Assembly (NCBI GenBank): GCA_031292575.1
Contig: JARLGX010000005.1
Coordinates: forward strand, 124,001 to 188,000
DNA from: Paludibacter sp.
Lineage (GTDB): Bacteria; Bacteroidota; Bacteroidia; Bacteroidales; Paludibacteraceae
Direction of reading: 5' to 3'
Length of the DNA: 64,000 bases
Of the stretch, positions 54,473-63,679 are shown one piece after another (positions within the stretch are counted from its first letter, which is position 1; each line of letters starts with the position of its first letter). The notes under the pieces are model-generated. The model saw only the letters and a program-made list of their open reading frames with translations. It was not told the origin of the DNA and did no database searches. The position numbers and the translations under genes were made by a program.

Positions 54473-57400
54473 TTAGAATGAAACATTTACTCCCATTGTA
54501 ATTGTCCGCAAGGTGGGATAGCTCCCATAAGTCGACATGGGATCCATGAAATTATCCGGATACGGATTGTACAAACTCAGCAAATTCTGACCAGTAAGAT
54601 TGAGTCGAAAACTTTCCACACCCAAATTTTTAACTATACTCCTTGGCAATGAATAGGCAACCGTCATACTACGGAGAGTAACGCGGGTACTACTTACTTC
54701 CCAAAATGTAGAGTTATAACTGTTTACACTGTATTGCAAATTAGGATAAGCAGCTGTTAGATTTTGAGGAGCAACTATAGCTCCCGAAGCATCAGTTACA
54801 TTACTGTAATTAAACATATTATTTCCCCAGAATGAAGGCAAATTCGTGTATTGCAGGTCATTGTACGTATTTGTTGAAGAAACCGTACTTAAACCTGTGC
54901 GTGCAGACTTAGGTATAAGAGCGTAGCCTCCCCAGCTGGCTGAAAGTTGTGCACTAAATGAAATTCCTTTCCATTCTCCACCTAAATTTGTAGTGAATCC
55001 GTAAGGGTTGCTGGAACGCTTAGATATTCTGACAATATCAGTTGTAGCATTAATCACACCATCTGGTGCCTGATAGGTTCCATCTGCATTCTGAGGTCCA
55101 CGCACATCCCGATAGATTAACATACCCGGACGAATTTTGTCAGGTGACATTCCAAGATAATTTGTAATGTGATATTGGGCAACATATTCAGCAATTTGCT
55201 GGTAACTACGGAAAATTCCCATACAATCCAATCCCCAAGTTCCAAGGTCAACGCGTTGATCCATGTGCTGTCCGTCAATTGTAATTACACTTGGCCAATA
55301 CATTTTTAACACTTTATTATCACTATATCCGGTATTTACTTTAATATAATAAGTAAAATCTTTACCAATTTTATCTTTCCAACCTACTGATAACTCTGCA
55401 CCATAGTCATCAATAGCACCAAAATTTTCAGCTGAAGGTTTTGTACCTACAGTGGTAGGAAAATCAGTAGCTCCGGTACGTTGCATAAAAATATCACGGT
55501 TCATATTATAGTATCCATCCAGACTAAAAGAAAATCTATCCTTTAACAGATGTCCATCAAAACCCAAATTCGATTTGTAACTGTTATCCCAATGTGCATT
55601 AACGTTTGGGGCTGCACTACTCTGCATGGCAGCTCCCATATTTGTAGAAGTGCTTGTTCCAAACACGGCTCCTTTATTTGCAACCATGCTATAAGTTTGC
55701 AACCATCCCCAAGCAGGGAAATTATCTTTACCCTCGTGACCAAAAGAGCCACGAATTTTAAAGAAGTCCATCCAACGAACGTGATTTTTGAACCATGATT
55801 CTTCAGACATTACCCAGCCAAGCGACAAGGATGGAAATACTCCCCAGTAATTTTGTGGTGCAAATTTTGTAGACGCATCCGTACGAATCAGAAATTCTGC
55901 CAGATACCTGTCGTTATACGAGTAGTTCAAACGACCCACATACGACAACATACCCGATTCCAAACGGCTAAAATCAGTTGTTTGTGCTCCTGTGGCTGAA
56001 GTAGATTGACCATTAGTAAAAGTTAACGGATTGAGTACAATGCCATCCAAATTTTCCAATTCGCTTTCAGCTTTTTCAATGGTAAACAATGCACTTACGT
56101 CATTTAATCCAAATTTACGGGCATAAGTAGCATAGAAATTGAACTGATAGTTATCACTCATGCTCATAGAACGCTCTACAGAATGTCCATTATCGGCATT
56201 TACAGCAGAAAAGTTTCCGGAAGATAAATCTAGACCATCGCCTGTATAAAGATGGTTACCAGTACCACCACGAGTTAGCATTTGATAAACGGTAACGTAA
56301 GTTTCCAATGTATTGGTTTTAGTATTACTCCAGTTTTTGGAATAGGTTGCTTTAAGTTTTAACCCTTTCAATAGTTTACTCCAACCAAAATCATATTCCA
56401 ACGAACCATTGACATTCATATTTTGCGACATATTCTGATTGCTGTTGGCCAGATTCTGAATAGCTTGGTAGTTGTATTCCTGAAGTGAATTAACTAATGT
56501 ATTAGTTACCCCAAAAATCATCATAGGTAAACCGTTTACAGTTTCCGGAATATAACGTGGTCGGGTTAACAAATAATTGAAATCTGTTTGTCCATTAGAA
56601 CCACCTATTTTATTAGCCGCCGTGGTTTGTTCTCCGTTGTCTCCGGATAACTGTAAAGATACTTTTACCCATTGATTGATATTGGCATCTATGCCGGCTC
56701 TGTAGTTCCAGCGGTTATAATTAAGTGAACTCAAATTTCCATCTTGGGTAAAGTACGAAATGCCTCCAAAATATTTAACCGCTTCGGTACCACCACTAAC
56801 ATTTAAGCTATGTTTTTGTGTGTAAGCCGGTTTCCAGTCTTTGCTCAACAAATCATAATTCAGATTTTTCATGGCATTCAATTCATCTGCCTGAAATAGA
56901 TCAGTTCTAGTATTCAAGGTAGTATTATCGATCGGAGTTGCTCCTCTCACCCCATTCCAAATTGTACCATAATTATAAGCATTCAACATCTTAGTTTGTG
57001 ATATTTGGTCAGTAAAGCCAAATTGTCCGCTATACGAAACTTTCGGAGCACCTATTTTACCGCGTTTAGTCTTTACCAAGATGGCTCCTTGAGCTGCACG
57101 GGAACCATAGACAGCAGCTGCGGCATCTTTCAATACCGTAATACTCTCTATCATGCTGGCATCCAGATTATTGAAAGTTGTAGCATCTGATATGTAATCA
57201 TCGATAACATACAGAGGGCTTGGATCTGAAATATAATTACTAAAATTAGAATAAGCAACAGCTGCACCGGACTGACGAACAGCCAACGATGCTGCATCTC
57301 CGGGGCGGGCACTACCGCCACTAACACTAAGTCCGTTAACCTGGCCAACTAAGGCTGAACTTAAGTTACTAACAGAAAAATCTTTAATATCCTTCGGGGC

Positions 57401-57790
57401 AATTGTTTCTACAGCACCCGTCACATTCTTCATTTTCTGAGCACCGTAACCTACTACGACAACTTCATCCAATTTCTGTAAGTCTTCTGCCAAAACAACA
57501 CGTGGATTATTTAAATCCGAGATGGTTTGACTGAGATATCCAATATAAGAAATATTGAGTTTTGCCTTTGGTAATACCTTAAGCATAAAACGTCCGTTAA
57601 TATCAGAAACTGTACCTGCTTCACTCCCATCTACCTTAACAGTAGCACCGATAACAGGTTCACCTTTTTCATCCACAATAGTACCTTGTACTGTTTGCCA
57701 TTTCTGAGCTTGTGCCTGAGCCTGAACCGGTAGTGCAAAAGCCAGAATGAAACTCAAGCATAGACTGAGAATTAAATATTTTTTCTCCAT
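54473..57790 (-). CDS. SusC/RagA-family TonB-dependent outer-membrane transporter
   Basis: The start at ATG 57790 gives MEKKYLILSLCLSFILAFAL, a clean signal peptide; ATG 57820 is an alternative with an A-rich leader, and the longest frame (57850) would overlap the upstream gene. About 1105 residues. A carboxypeptidase-like domain (GTIVDEKGEPVIGATVKVDG) leads to a plug domain (LDEVVVVGYGAQKMKNVTGA) and a 22-strand barrel ending in an aromatic residue (TMGVNVSF). No STN domain, so no anti-sigma signalling through it. It imports pectic oligosaccharides using TonB. It is the only SusC in the window. Confidence 0.93.
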   Translation of the reverse strand: MEKKYLILSLCLSFILAFALPVQAQAQAQKWQTVQGTIVDEKGEPVIGATVKVDGSEAGTVSDINGRFMLKVLPKAKLNISYIGYLSQTISDLNNPRVVLAEDLQKLDEVVVVGYGAQKMKNVTGAVETIAPKDIKDFSVSNLSSALVGQVNGLSVSGGSARPGDAASLAVRQSGAAVAYSNFSNYISDPSPLYVIDDYISDATTFNNLDASMIESITVLKDAAAAVYGSRAAQGAILVKTKRGKIGAPKVSYSGQFGFTDQISQTKMLNAYNYGTIWNGVRGATPIDNTTLNTRTDLFQADELNAMKNLNYDLLSKDWKPAYTQKHSLNVSGGTEAVKYFGGISYFTQDGNLSSLNYNRWNYRAGIDANINQWVKVSLQLSGDNGEQTTAANKIGGSNGQTDFNYLLTRPRYIPETVNGLPMMIFGVTNTLVNSLQEYNYQAIQNLANSNQNMSQNMNVNGSLEYDFGWSKLLKGLKLKATYSKNWSNTKTNTLETYVTVYQMLTRGGTGNHLYTGDGLDLSSGNFSAVNADNGHSVERSMSMSDNYQFNFYATYARKFGLNDVSALFTIEKAESELENLDGIVLNPLTFTNGQSTSATGAQTTDFSRLESGMLSYVGRLNYSYNDRYLAEFLIRTDASTKFAPQNYWGVFPSLSLGWVMSEESWFKNHVRWMDFFKIRGSFGHEGKDNFPAWGWLQTYSMVANKGAVFGTSTSTNMGAAMQSSAAPNVNAHWDNSYKSNLGFDGHLLKDRFSFSLDGYYNMNRDIFMQRTGATDFPTTVGTKPSAENFGAIDDYGAELSVGWKDKIGKDFTYYIKVNTGYSDNKVLKMYWPSVITIDGQHMDQRVDLGTWGLDCMGIFRSYQQIAEYVAQYHITNYLGMSPDKIRPGMLIYRDVRGPQNADGTYQAPDGVINATTDIVRISKRSSNPYGFTTNLGGEWKGISFSAQLSASWGGYALIPKSARTGLSTVSSTNTYNDLQYTNLPSFWGNNMFNYSNVTDASGAIVAPQNLTAAYPNLQYSVNSYNSTFWEVSSTRVTLRSMTVAYSLPRSIVKNLGVESFRLNLTGQNLLSLYNPYPDNFMDPMSTYGSYPTLRTITMGVNVSF

Positions 57791-57837
57791 TGTATTAGTT
57801 ATTATTGATTTTAATTTCATATCATCTTTACTTTCTT

Positions 57838-59271
57838 TTATGGCAACCAACGTGGGTCTCCCAATCGAGCAGAAATCTGGTTAGCTCCTTGAACAGTAAA
57901 ATCACCATTTGCAGGGTCTTTTAGTTGTGGATCTGTTTGAATATCGGTACTGCCGGTGTCATATCCAGACGTAATTTCTGCAGTTGCAAAAACCCCATTA
58001 AACCAATATGTATTGTATCCAATATTACGAGCCATAGTTGCATTAATGCATAAATCTTTAAGAATTCTTTGATTACCCGTGTCAACAAAAATATCATATA
58101 ACAATGTGAGCTTATTGTATGATTGTGACATACCTGAATAGTTTGCTATTTTATTCAATTTATTCATTTGCCAGAAAGTACTATTTGTAAGCGTTACAGT
58201 ACTGTTAGCCCAACCTGAACCGATGATTTTAGAGACATTCGTACTATTAGCATATTGAATCAGATAACCACCTGTAGCAATTTGAGTATTATAAAACGTA
58301 CTTTTGGATAGGGTCAAATCCTTAACCATCCCACCTGCCATTGAAATCAAATTTTTAGTTAAGGTGTTCTGCCCGATAATACAATCACTAATTACCAAAG
58401 TTCCCAAAGCATACTTCACACCATTATCATAAATCAGTGGAGCAATCAATCCTGTGATCTTACAAGATCGAACGCTAACGGGTGAAGTCGTCGGAACAGC
58501 TATTCCCGACCATCCTGCCAAGTAATTTGGTGAAGATGTATTTAATGATGAATTAAATGTAATAAGACCTGTTCCCGTAAAATTGGTACAATCGAAATTA
58601 ATCGTACTTAAATTAAACCCTGCACCATCACTTATAAACTTACCTGAACTCATCGTGACAGTTGGATGGGTTATTTTATCCCCCCGAAAAGTAATATTTA
58701 CCAGTCCGGTGGGGATGTCTCCGGTCATTGTATAGGAACCTCCTGCTTCAAGCTGATAAACCTGTGTAGCAGGGCTTGCTTGAATTGGATTGGCTGTAAA
58801 ATATTGGTATAAATCTGTTCCCGACGGGATGGTAGCATTAGCCGGTACAAATGTACTATAAGAAGCTATTGTTGCAGCAAGAGCATCTTTATTATTGTAG
58901 GTTGTGTTACCTAGAGTTTTAACAACAGCTTTATACTTAGTGTCAGGTGCTAATGCACGCGTAGTTGAACATCCATCTACAACTTGATTTTCAGTGCCAA
59001 CCACTACTGGGTTATTCGGGTCGTCAACTTTGTAAAAAGAAACCTGATACCCGCCAGCTCCAAATACAACCGGCCACGATATTGTGACAAGAGTATCATT
59101 TGCACTGCTGGGAGTAAATACAATACTGTCTGGTGACAGCAATGTGGTATTCCTCACACTTGAAGTAAAGAGCTCAGTCTCCTTAAACCCATCCACACAA
59201 GAAGTGGCAAGTAGAACTATCGTTACAAGTAGAAGATTCACGATAATTCTGAATTCATTTTTTAACTTCAT
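57838..59271 (-). CDS. DUF4957/DUF5123-like surface lipoprotein (SusE/F-position)
   Basis: ATG 59271 is chosen since it gives a lipoprotein signal (LLLVTIVLLATSCVDGF, Cys near residue 25); ATG 59328 would add 19 residues. About 477 residues. A fibronectin-III-like module (~45-145) precedes a beta-helix region with repeated VxISDCIIGQN / LTNSTFWQMNK coils, resembling the DUF4957-DUF5123 pair of pectin loci in Bacteroidota. It is probably a glycan-binding surface lipoprotein that helps SusCD. Unlike SusE/SusF it is encoded upstream of susC, ending 47 bases before the preferred susC start. Confidence 0.78.
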   Translation of the reverse strand: MKLKNEFRIIVNLLLVTIVLLATSCVDGFKETELFTSSVRNTTLLSPDSIVFTPSSANDTLVTISWPVVFGAGGYQVSFYKVDDPNNPVVVGTENQVVDGCSTTRALAPDTKYKAVVKTLGNTTYNNKDALAATIASYSTFVPANATIPSGTDLYQYFTANPIQASPATQVYQLEAGGSYTMTGDIPTGLVNITFRGDKITHPTVTMSSGKFISDGAGFNLSTINFDCTNFTGTGLITFNSSLNTSSPNYLAGWSGIAVPTTSPVSVRSCKITGLIAPLIYDNGVKYALGTLVISDCIIGQNTLTKNLISMAGGMVKDLTLSKSTFYNTQIATGGYLIQYANSTNVSKIIGSGWANSTVTLTNSTFWQMNKLNKIANYSGMSQSYNKLTLLYDIFVDTGNQRILKDLCINATMARNIGYNTYWFNGVFATAEITSGYDTGSTDIQTDPQLKDPANGDFTVQGANQISARLGDPRWLP

Positions 59272-59463
59272 AGATTTAATTTTAAATTTAATATTAATAT
59301 TGTTCATTTCAATATGTCTTGCCCTCAAAATATCAAAAAATACTCTATAACAGCACTTTAGTATTTATTGTTTTAGCTTAATAATACAAACATATTGAAT
59401 TTAAAGACTTTAATAATTATAATATCGTTTTAGTTGTTAATTAAAAATTTTACGCTATATATT

Positions 59464-60381
59464 TCAGATTATATTAAAACACGATTTTAAAAACTTTATA
59501 TTAGCTCCATAGTTTTTCTTTACATTATGTACATCGGCTCCATCTCTCGAACGCTCAACCACTAACCAACCGTACCATCCCATTTCTTTTAAAGTTTCCT
59601 TCACTTTGTTCATATCAATTCGTTTGTCGTTTGGCAATGTAACTCCATCCGTGTCGGTACAATGTATCTGACAAATATTGTTTTTACCTAAAATTCTAAG
59701 TTCTTTTGTAAGATCACGACCGGATTCTAACTCGTTTTGAAAATTGAAAGATATCTTTATTCCCTTTGAATGAATCTCATTAAGCAATTTAACCTCGCCC
59801 CTTGCATCCAATGTGGTTTCTATTCCGATTACTACACCGGCTTTCTCGGCCATTTTGCCAGCAATTTTCAAACGTTCTACAATGATTGGACGGAGCTCAG
59901 GGTACTTATTTAAATCACATTTAATTCCAAGTGGCAAAAAAGCAGTTTTCACTCCCATAACCTGCATTGTTGTCAGGCAATCTTCAACCAAATCTCTGTA
60001 ATTACTGCGTTGTACAAAAGATTGACCGTAGAATCCGGACATTGCAATTGATGAAATTTCAATTCCGTATTTTTTGGACTTTTCTTTAAATAGCCTTTGA
60101 AATTCCGGCTTCCTTAGTTTATTATCAAAGGAATCTCTTTGTCCTAATGACCCCATATCCAACTCTACTCCATCACCATTAAGTTCCCTGATCAGTTCAA
60201 ATGACCCGATTTTCTGACGCTTCAGAATCATCCAGTCACAAACGGCTACTTTATATTGCTTACTATATTTATTATTTCTGACTTCAATTTTCTTATTATC
60301 ATTTGCAAACATATTCAAATTGAAAAAATCAATAAGAAAAATCAGTACAAAAAAAGTCTTTTTCAGTCTGTATTTTAGCAT
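59464..60381 (-). CDS. Exported sugar phosphate isomerase/epimerase-like TIM-barrel protein
   Basis: A 305-residue protein with an N-terminal signal peptide or membrane anchor (LKKTFFVLIFLIDFFNLNMF). The rest is an AP-endonuclease-2-type TIM barrel: VAVCDWMILKRQKIGSFELI near 45, DGVELDMGSLG, GVVIGIETTLDARGEVKLL near 190 with a metal-site Glu, QIHCTDTDGVTLP near 240 and GWYGWLVVERSRDG near 270. Cytosolic relatives are xylose-isomerase-like enzymes; exported versions occur beside glycosidases and are poorly understood, some possibly acting as 3-keto-glycoside hydrolases. It is first on the minus-strand unit. Substrate unknown. Confidence 0.78.
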   Translation of the reverse strand: MLKYRLKKTFFVLIFLIDFFNLNMFANDNKKIEVRNNKYSKQYKVAVCDWMILKRQKIGSFELIRELNGDGVELDMGSLGQRDSFDNKLRKPEFQRLFKEKSKKYGIEISSIAMSGFYGQSFVQRSNYRDLVEDCLTTMQVMGVKTAFLPLGIKCDLNKYPELRPIIVERLKIAGKMAEKAGVVIGIETTLDARGEVKLLNEIHSKGIKISFNFQNELESGRDLTKELRILGKNNICQIHCTDTDGVTLPNDKRIDMNKVKETLKEMGWYGWLVVERSRDGADVHNVKKNYGANIKFLKSCFNII

Positions 60382-60790
60382 TTATAAAGTATCTTCAAAT
60401 GAAAATTAATTTATTGTATCAAGAAGACGAAGGATTTTATTATTTGTAATCACAAGAAAATATTTTTTATGCAATCAATTTGTAATATGGAGCAAAAAAT
60501 ATTATTCTCGTTTTATTCTGAAGTCGTAAAACGGCTATTTAAAGCCAGAAAATATTAAATTTCAAACACTTCTTCGAATTAATTTTGCATATAAATGAGA
60601 TTAAAATATATTTTATACGCAAAAAACTTTATTTTTGTATTAATATACGCATATTACAAACCAAAAAATGTTTTAGAATATCTTTATTTATATTTCATGT
60701 CTCAACTTGTTTGTGTACTTTTGCAAAATGAAAAATGTAAATGAAATACAGCATTTTTTTGTATTAAGCTTGTCATAAAACCTATTAAAA
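60382..60790. other. Divergent intergenic region between the TIM-barrel gene and pyrE
   Basis: This is a 409-base AT-rich spacer between divergently transcribed genes. No ORF is seen. A candidate plus-strand promoter for pyrE is at 60693-60723 (TTTC, 19-base gap, TACTTTTG). A TATTTTTG at about 60630 is another possible -7 box. The minus-strand promoter for the pectin operon must lie here as well, but I could not place it. Confidence 0.6.
60693..60723 (+). promoter_or_regulatory. Candidate pyrE promoter
   Basis: The -33-like TTTC (60693-60696) and -7 box TACTTTTG (60716-60723) are spaced 19 bases apart, fitting the Bacteroidota TTTG / TAnnTTTG layout. It lies 67 bases upstream of ATG 60791. 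Confidence 0.55.
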
Positions 60791-61426
60791 ATGAAAACAT
60801 TAGAAAAAAGTGTAGCAGAAAAACTACTGAAAATTAAAGCTGTAAAGTTACAACCAAACAATCCCTTTGTTTGGGCTTCGGGCTGGAAATCTCCTATTTA
60901 TTGCGATAACCGTAAAACTCTATCATACCCTCAGATTCGTACTTTTATTAAGATTGAATTATCCCGGATAATCTTAGAAATGTACCCCGATGTGGAGGTA
61001 ATTGCAGGAGTAGCAACCGGTGCAATCGCTCAGGGCGCTTTGGTAGCCGATGCGCTCGGATTGCCATTCGTGTATGTTCGGCCAACGCCAAAAGATCACG
61101 GACTTGAAAACATGATTGAAGGTGATTTGCGGCCGAAACAAAAAGTTGTAATTATTGAAGATTTAATTTCAACAGGTGGTAGTAGCCTTAAAGCAGTCGA
61201 AGCTATCAGAAATGATGGTTCCGAAGTTCTTGGCATGGTGGCTATTTTTACTTACGGATTCCCTGTTTCAGAACAAAAGTTTAAAGCTGCAAAAGTAAAA
61301 CTCACAACGTTGTGTGGATACGAAGCCGTTTTGTCTGAAGCCTTAGCTATAAATTATATAACGGCCGACGATATTGAAACACTGCAAGAGTGGCGGCAAA
61401 ATCCATCGACCTGGAGAGCAGAATAA
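60791..61426 (+). CDS. pyrE: Orotate phosphoribosyltransferase
   Basis: A 211-residue cytoplasmic enzyme of pyrimidine synthesis that joins orotate to PRPP, giving orotidine-5'-phosphate. Visible marks are VQPNNPFVWASGWKSPIYCD-like substrate residues near 20-38, GVATGAIAQGALVADALGLPF near 75, and the PRPP loop VVIIEDLISTGGSS near 120. Length is normal. It leads a housekeeping block with the SRPBCC and argH genes, marking the right border of the pectin locus. Confidence 0.96.
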   Translation: MKTLEKSVAEKLLKIKAVKLQPNNPFVWASGWKSPIYCDNRKTLSYPQIRTFIKIELSRIILEMYPDVEVIAGVATGAIAQGALVADALGLPFVYVRPTPKDHGLENMIEGDLRPKQKVVIIEDLISTGGSSLKAVEAIRNDGSEVLGMVAIFTYGFPVSEQKFKAAKVKLTTLCGYEAVLSEALAINYITADDIETLQEWRQNPSTWRAE

Positions 61427-61561
61427 AATTATACGCGGAAAAATTTGCAACCAACTATTGAACTAAATGGATATCATACCGTTTATTTTATACTGGATTA
61501 TTGATTATACATTATTAATCCAATAAAAGATTGTAAATAAAAAAAACTGTAAATCAAGAAT

Positions 61562-61978
61562 ATGACAACATACGAAAGCGATGTAAAAACCATTTCTTCT
61601 GGCGAAGAAGTGGTTTTTGCTATACTCAGCGACCTGACTAATTTAGAAAAACTGAAAGAAAATCCTTCATTAAAAGATAAAGCAAAAGATTTGCAATTTG
61701 ATGCCAACAGTTGCAGTTTTCTGGTCGATGGTTTTGGGAAAATGGGGTTTCGCATTGTAGAACGCGAACCATATAAAACCATTAAACTGGCATCGGAAAA
61801 AGCACCGATAGAAGTTACTGTTTGGATCCAATTAAAACAAATAGCTGAGAATGAAACAGCTATGAAATTAACGCTAAAGACAGAACTATCAACAATGATA
61901 AAAATGATGGTTGATAAAAAGCTTAAAGAGGGAATTAACGCTGTTGCCGATGTTTTAGCAAAAGCATTGAACCAATAA
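61562..61978 (+). CDS. SRPBCC-fold small protein
   Basis: A 138-residue protein resembling START/SRPBCC lipid- or ligand-binding proteins: SDVKTISSGEEVVFAILSDL with a following LTNLEKLKENP at the start, a central VEREPYKTIKLASEKAPIEV strand pair and a long C-terminal helix (MVDKKLKEGINAVADVLAKA). Ligand unknown. Its position between pyrE and argH is a gene order I associate with Bacteroidales. No signal peptide. Confidence 0.8.
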   Translation: MTTYESDVKTISSGEEVVFAILSDLTNLEKLKENPSLKDKAKDLQFDANSCSFLVDGFGKMGFRIVEREPYKTIKLASEKAPIEVTVWIQLKQIAENETAMKLTLKTELSTMIKMMVDKKLKEGINAVADVLAKALNQ

Positions 61979-62004
61979 TTTCACTCATAAATTGTAAAAT
62001 AGCA

Positions 62005-63342
62005 ATGGCAACAAAACTCTGGGAAAAAAGCACACAGGTAAATGCAAAAATTGAAGCTTTTACCGTTGGTAGCGATCGTGAATTGGATGTTTTTTTAGCA
62101 AAATACGATGTACTTGGTTCCATGGCTCATATCCGTATGCTTCAGTCGGTCGGACTTTTACAACCCGAGGAGTTAAAATTCTTATTAGCCGGATTGAAAG
62201 AAATTTACGAATTGTCTCAAAACGGTGAATTTTTAATTGAAAGTGGTGTAGAAGATGTACATTCGCAAGTGGAACTCATGCTGACACGCAAGCTTGGAGA
62301 TATGGGGAAAAAAATCCATAGTGGTCGGTCCAGAAACGATCAGATTTTATTGGATTTAAAACTTTTTGCACGTGCCGAAATCGAAAAAACAGTTGAGTCG
62401 GTTACCGGATTATTTGATGTTTTAATTTCGCAAAGCAATCGTTACAAAGACATTTTACTTCCGGGATATACACATTTACAAGTTGCCATGCCTTCATCTT
62501 TCGGGCTTTGGTTTGGGGCTTATGCTGAAAGCTTGGCAGACGATTTACAACTTTTACTATCCGCATGGAAAATTACAAATCGTAACCCACTAGGCTCGGC
62601 TGCCGGATACGGTTCTTCATTCCCACTCAACCGCCAACTCACGACGGAGTTATTAGGTTTTGATTCAATGAATTACAACGTAGTATATGCTCAAATGGGC
62701 CGCGGGAAAATGGAACGTACCGTAGCAAACGCCTTGGCAAGCGTAGCTGCAACAGTATCAAAACTGGCTTTCGATGCATGTTTGTTCACTTCCCAGAATT
62801 TTGCATTTATCCGCTTACCCGATGAGTTTACAACCGGATCGAGCATAATGCCTCACAAAAAAAATCCGGATGTCTTTGAGCTTACACGTGCAAAATGTAA
62901 TAAACTGCAGTCGCTTCCTCAGCAAATAATGCTGATAACAAACAACTTGCCTTCCGGATATTTTCGGGATTTGCAAATTATAAAAGAAGTTTTCATTCCA
63001 GCATTTGGTGAGCTGACCGATTGCTTGGAAATGACAGCCATGATGATGGCACAAGTGGAAGTAAACACCAAGATTTTAGACGATTCACGTTACGACTATT
63101 TGTTCAGTGTTGAAGAAGTTAACCGCTTGACTTTATCCGGAGTGCCATTCAGAGATGCTTACAAACAAGTTGGGATAGAAATAGAAGCAGGGAATTTTAA
63201 CCCGAACAAAAAAATAAACCACACTCATCAGGGAAGTATTGGGAATTTATGCAACAATGAAATTTGCGAATATAAAAACAACATTTTAAAGCAATTTTCT
63301 TTCGAAAAAGTAAAAATAGCTGAAAGTGAATTATTGAAATAA
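62005..63342 (+). CDS. argH: Argininosuccinate lyase
   Basis: A 445-residue member of the fumarase/aspartase superfamily that splits argininosuccinate into arginine and fumarate. Conserved regions: GVEDVHSQVELMLTRKLG near 85, HSGRSRNDQILLDLKLFAR near 107, GYTHLQVAMPSSFGLWF near 155, and the signature GSSIMPHKKNPDVFEL near 276, whose serine is catalytic. The length is slightly short of E. coli ArgH but complete. It begins 26 bases after the SRPBCC stop; a strong terminator follows. Confidence 0.96.
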   Translation: MATKLWEKSTQVNAKIEAFTVGSDRELDVFLAKYDVLGSMAHIRMLQSVGLLQPEELKFLLAGLKEIYELSQNGEFLIESGVEDVHSQVELMLTRKLGDMGKKIHSGRSRNDQILLDLKLFARAEIEKTVESVTGLFDVLISQSNRYKDILLPGYTHLQVAMPSSFGLWFGAYAESLADDLQLLLSAWKITNRNPLGSAAGYGSSFPLNRQLTTELLGFDSMNYNVVYAQMGRGKMERTVANALASVAATVSKLAFDACLFTSQNFAFIRLPDEFTTGSSIMPHKKNPDVFELTRAKCNKLQSLPQQIMLITNNLPSGYFRDLQIIKEVFIPAFGELTDCLEMTAMMMAQVEVNTKILDDSRYDYLFSVEEVNRLTLSGVPFRDAYKQVGIEIEAGNFNPNKKINHTHQGSIGNLCNNEICEYKNNILKQFSFEKVKIAESELLK

Positions 63343-63368
63343 TACTTCCTAAATTAAATTTTAATTGA

Positions 63369-63401
63369 GCCTCAATTTGTAAATACAAATTGAGGCTTTT
63401 C
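63369..63401 (+). terminator. Intrinsic terminator after argH
   Basis: GCCTCAATTTGT (63369-63380) pairs perfectly with ACAAATTGAGGC (63385-63396), four-base loop, followed by TTTT. Confidence 0.92.
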
Positions 63402-63535
63402 ATTTTAAATCGATATCATTGATTATTAATTTATTACAAAGTAAAATAAAAAACTCATAAAAATACTTTTTAATTTAATCTGCTTTTTAACTATACAAAT
63501 CCGATTTTAATTTTTAAAATTGAATTTTAATTTTG

Positions 63536-63543
63536 TATATTTG
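63536..63543 (+). promoter_or_regulatory. Candidate -7 box for the DUF3857-like gene
   Basis: TATATTTG matches TAnnTTTG and is about 137 bases before ATG 63680, in an AT-rich spacer (63402-63679) with no other feature seen. No clear -33 element. Confidence 0.45.
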
Positions 63544-63679
63544 CAAAACATACGTGCCATTTATATAATCTTATTTAATTATGCATCCTATACACTTGAA
63601 ATAAAGCGTAATACATCATTTCTTTAATTCAGAATTAAAATTAAAATAATATTATAAAACTTCACAAATCAACAAATTT

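Noticed and set aside
59464-60381. TIM-barrel protein as the cytosolic D-apiose isomerase
   Set aside because: It carries a signal peptide and lies 24 kb from the kinase and transketolase genes, so it is unlikely to act in that pathway.
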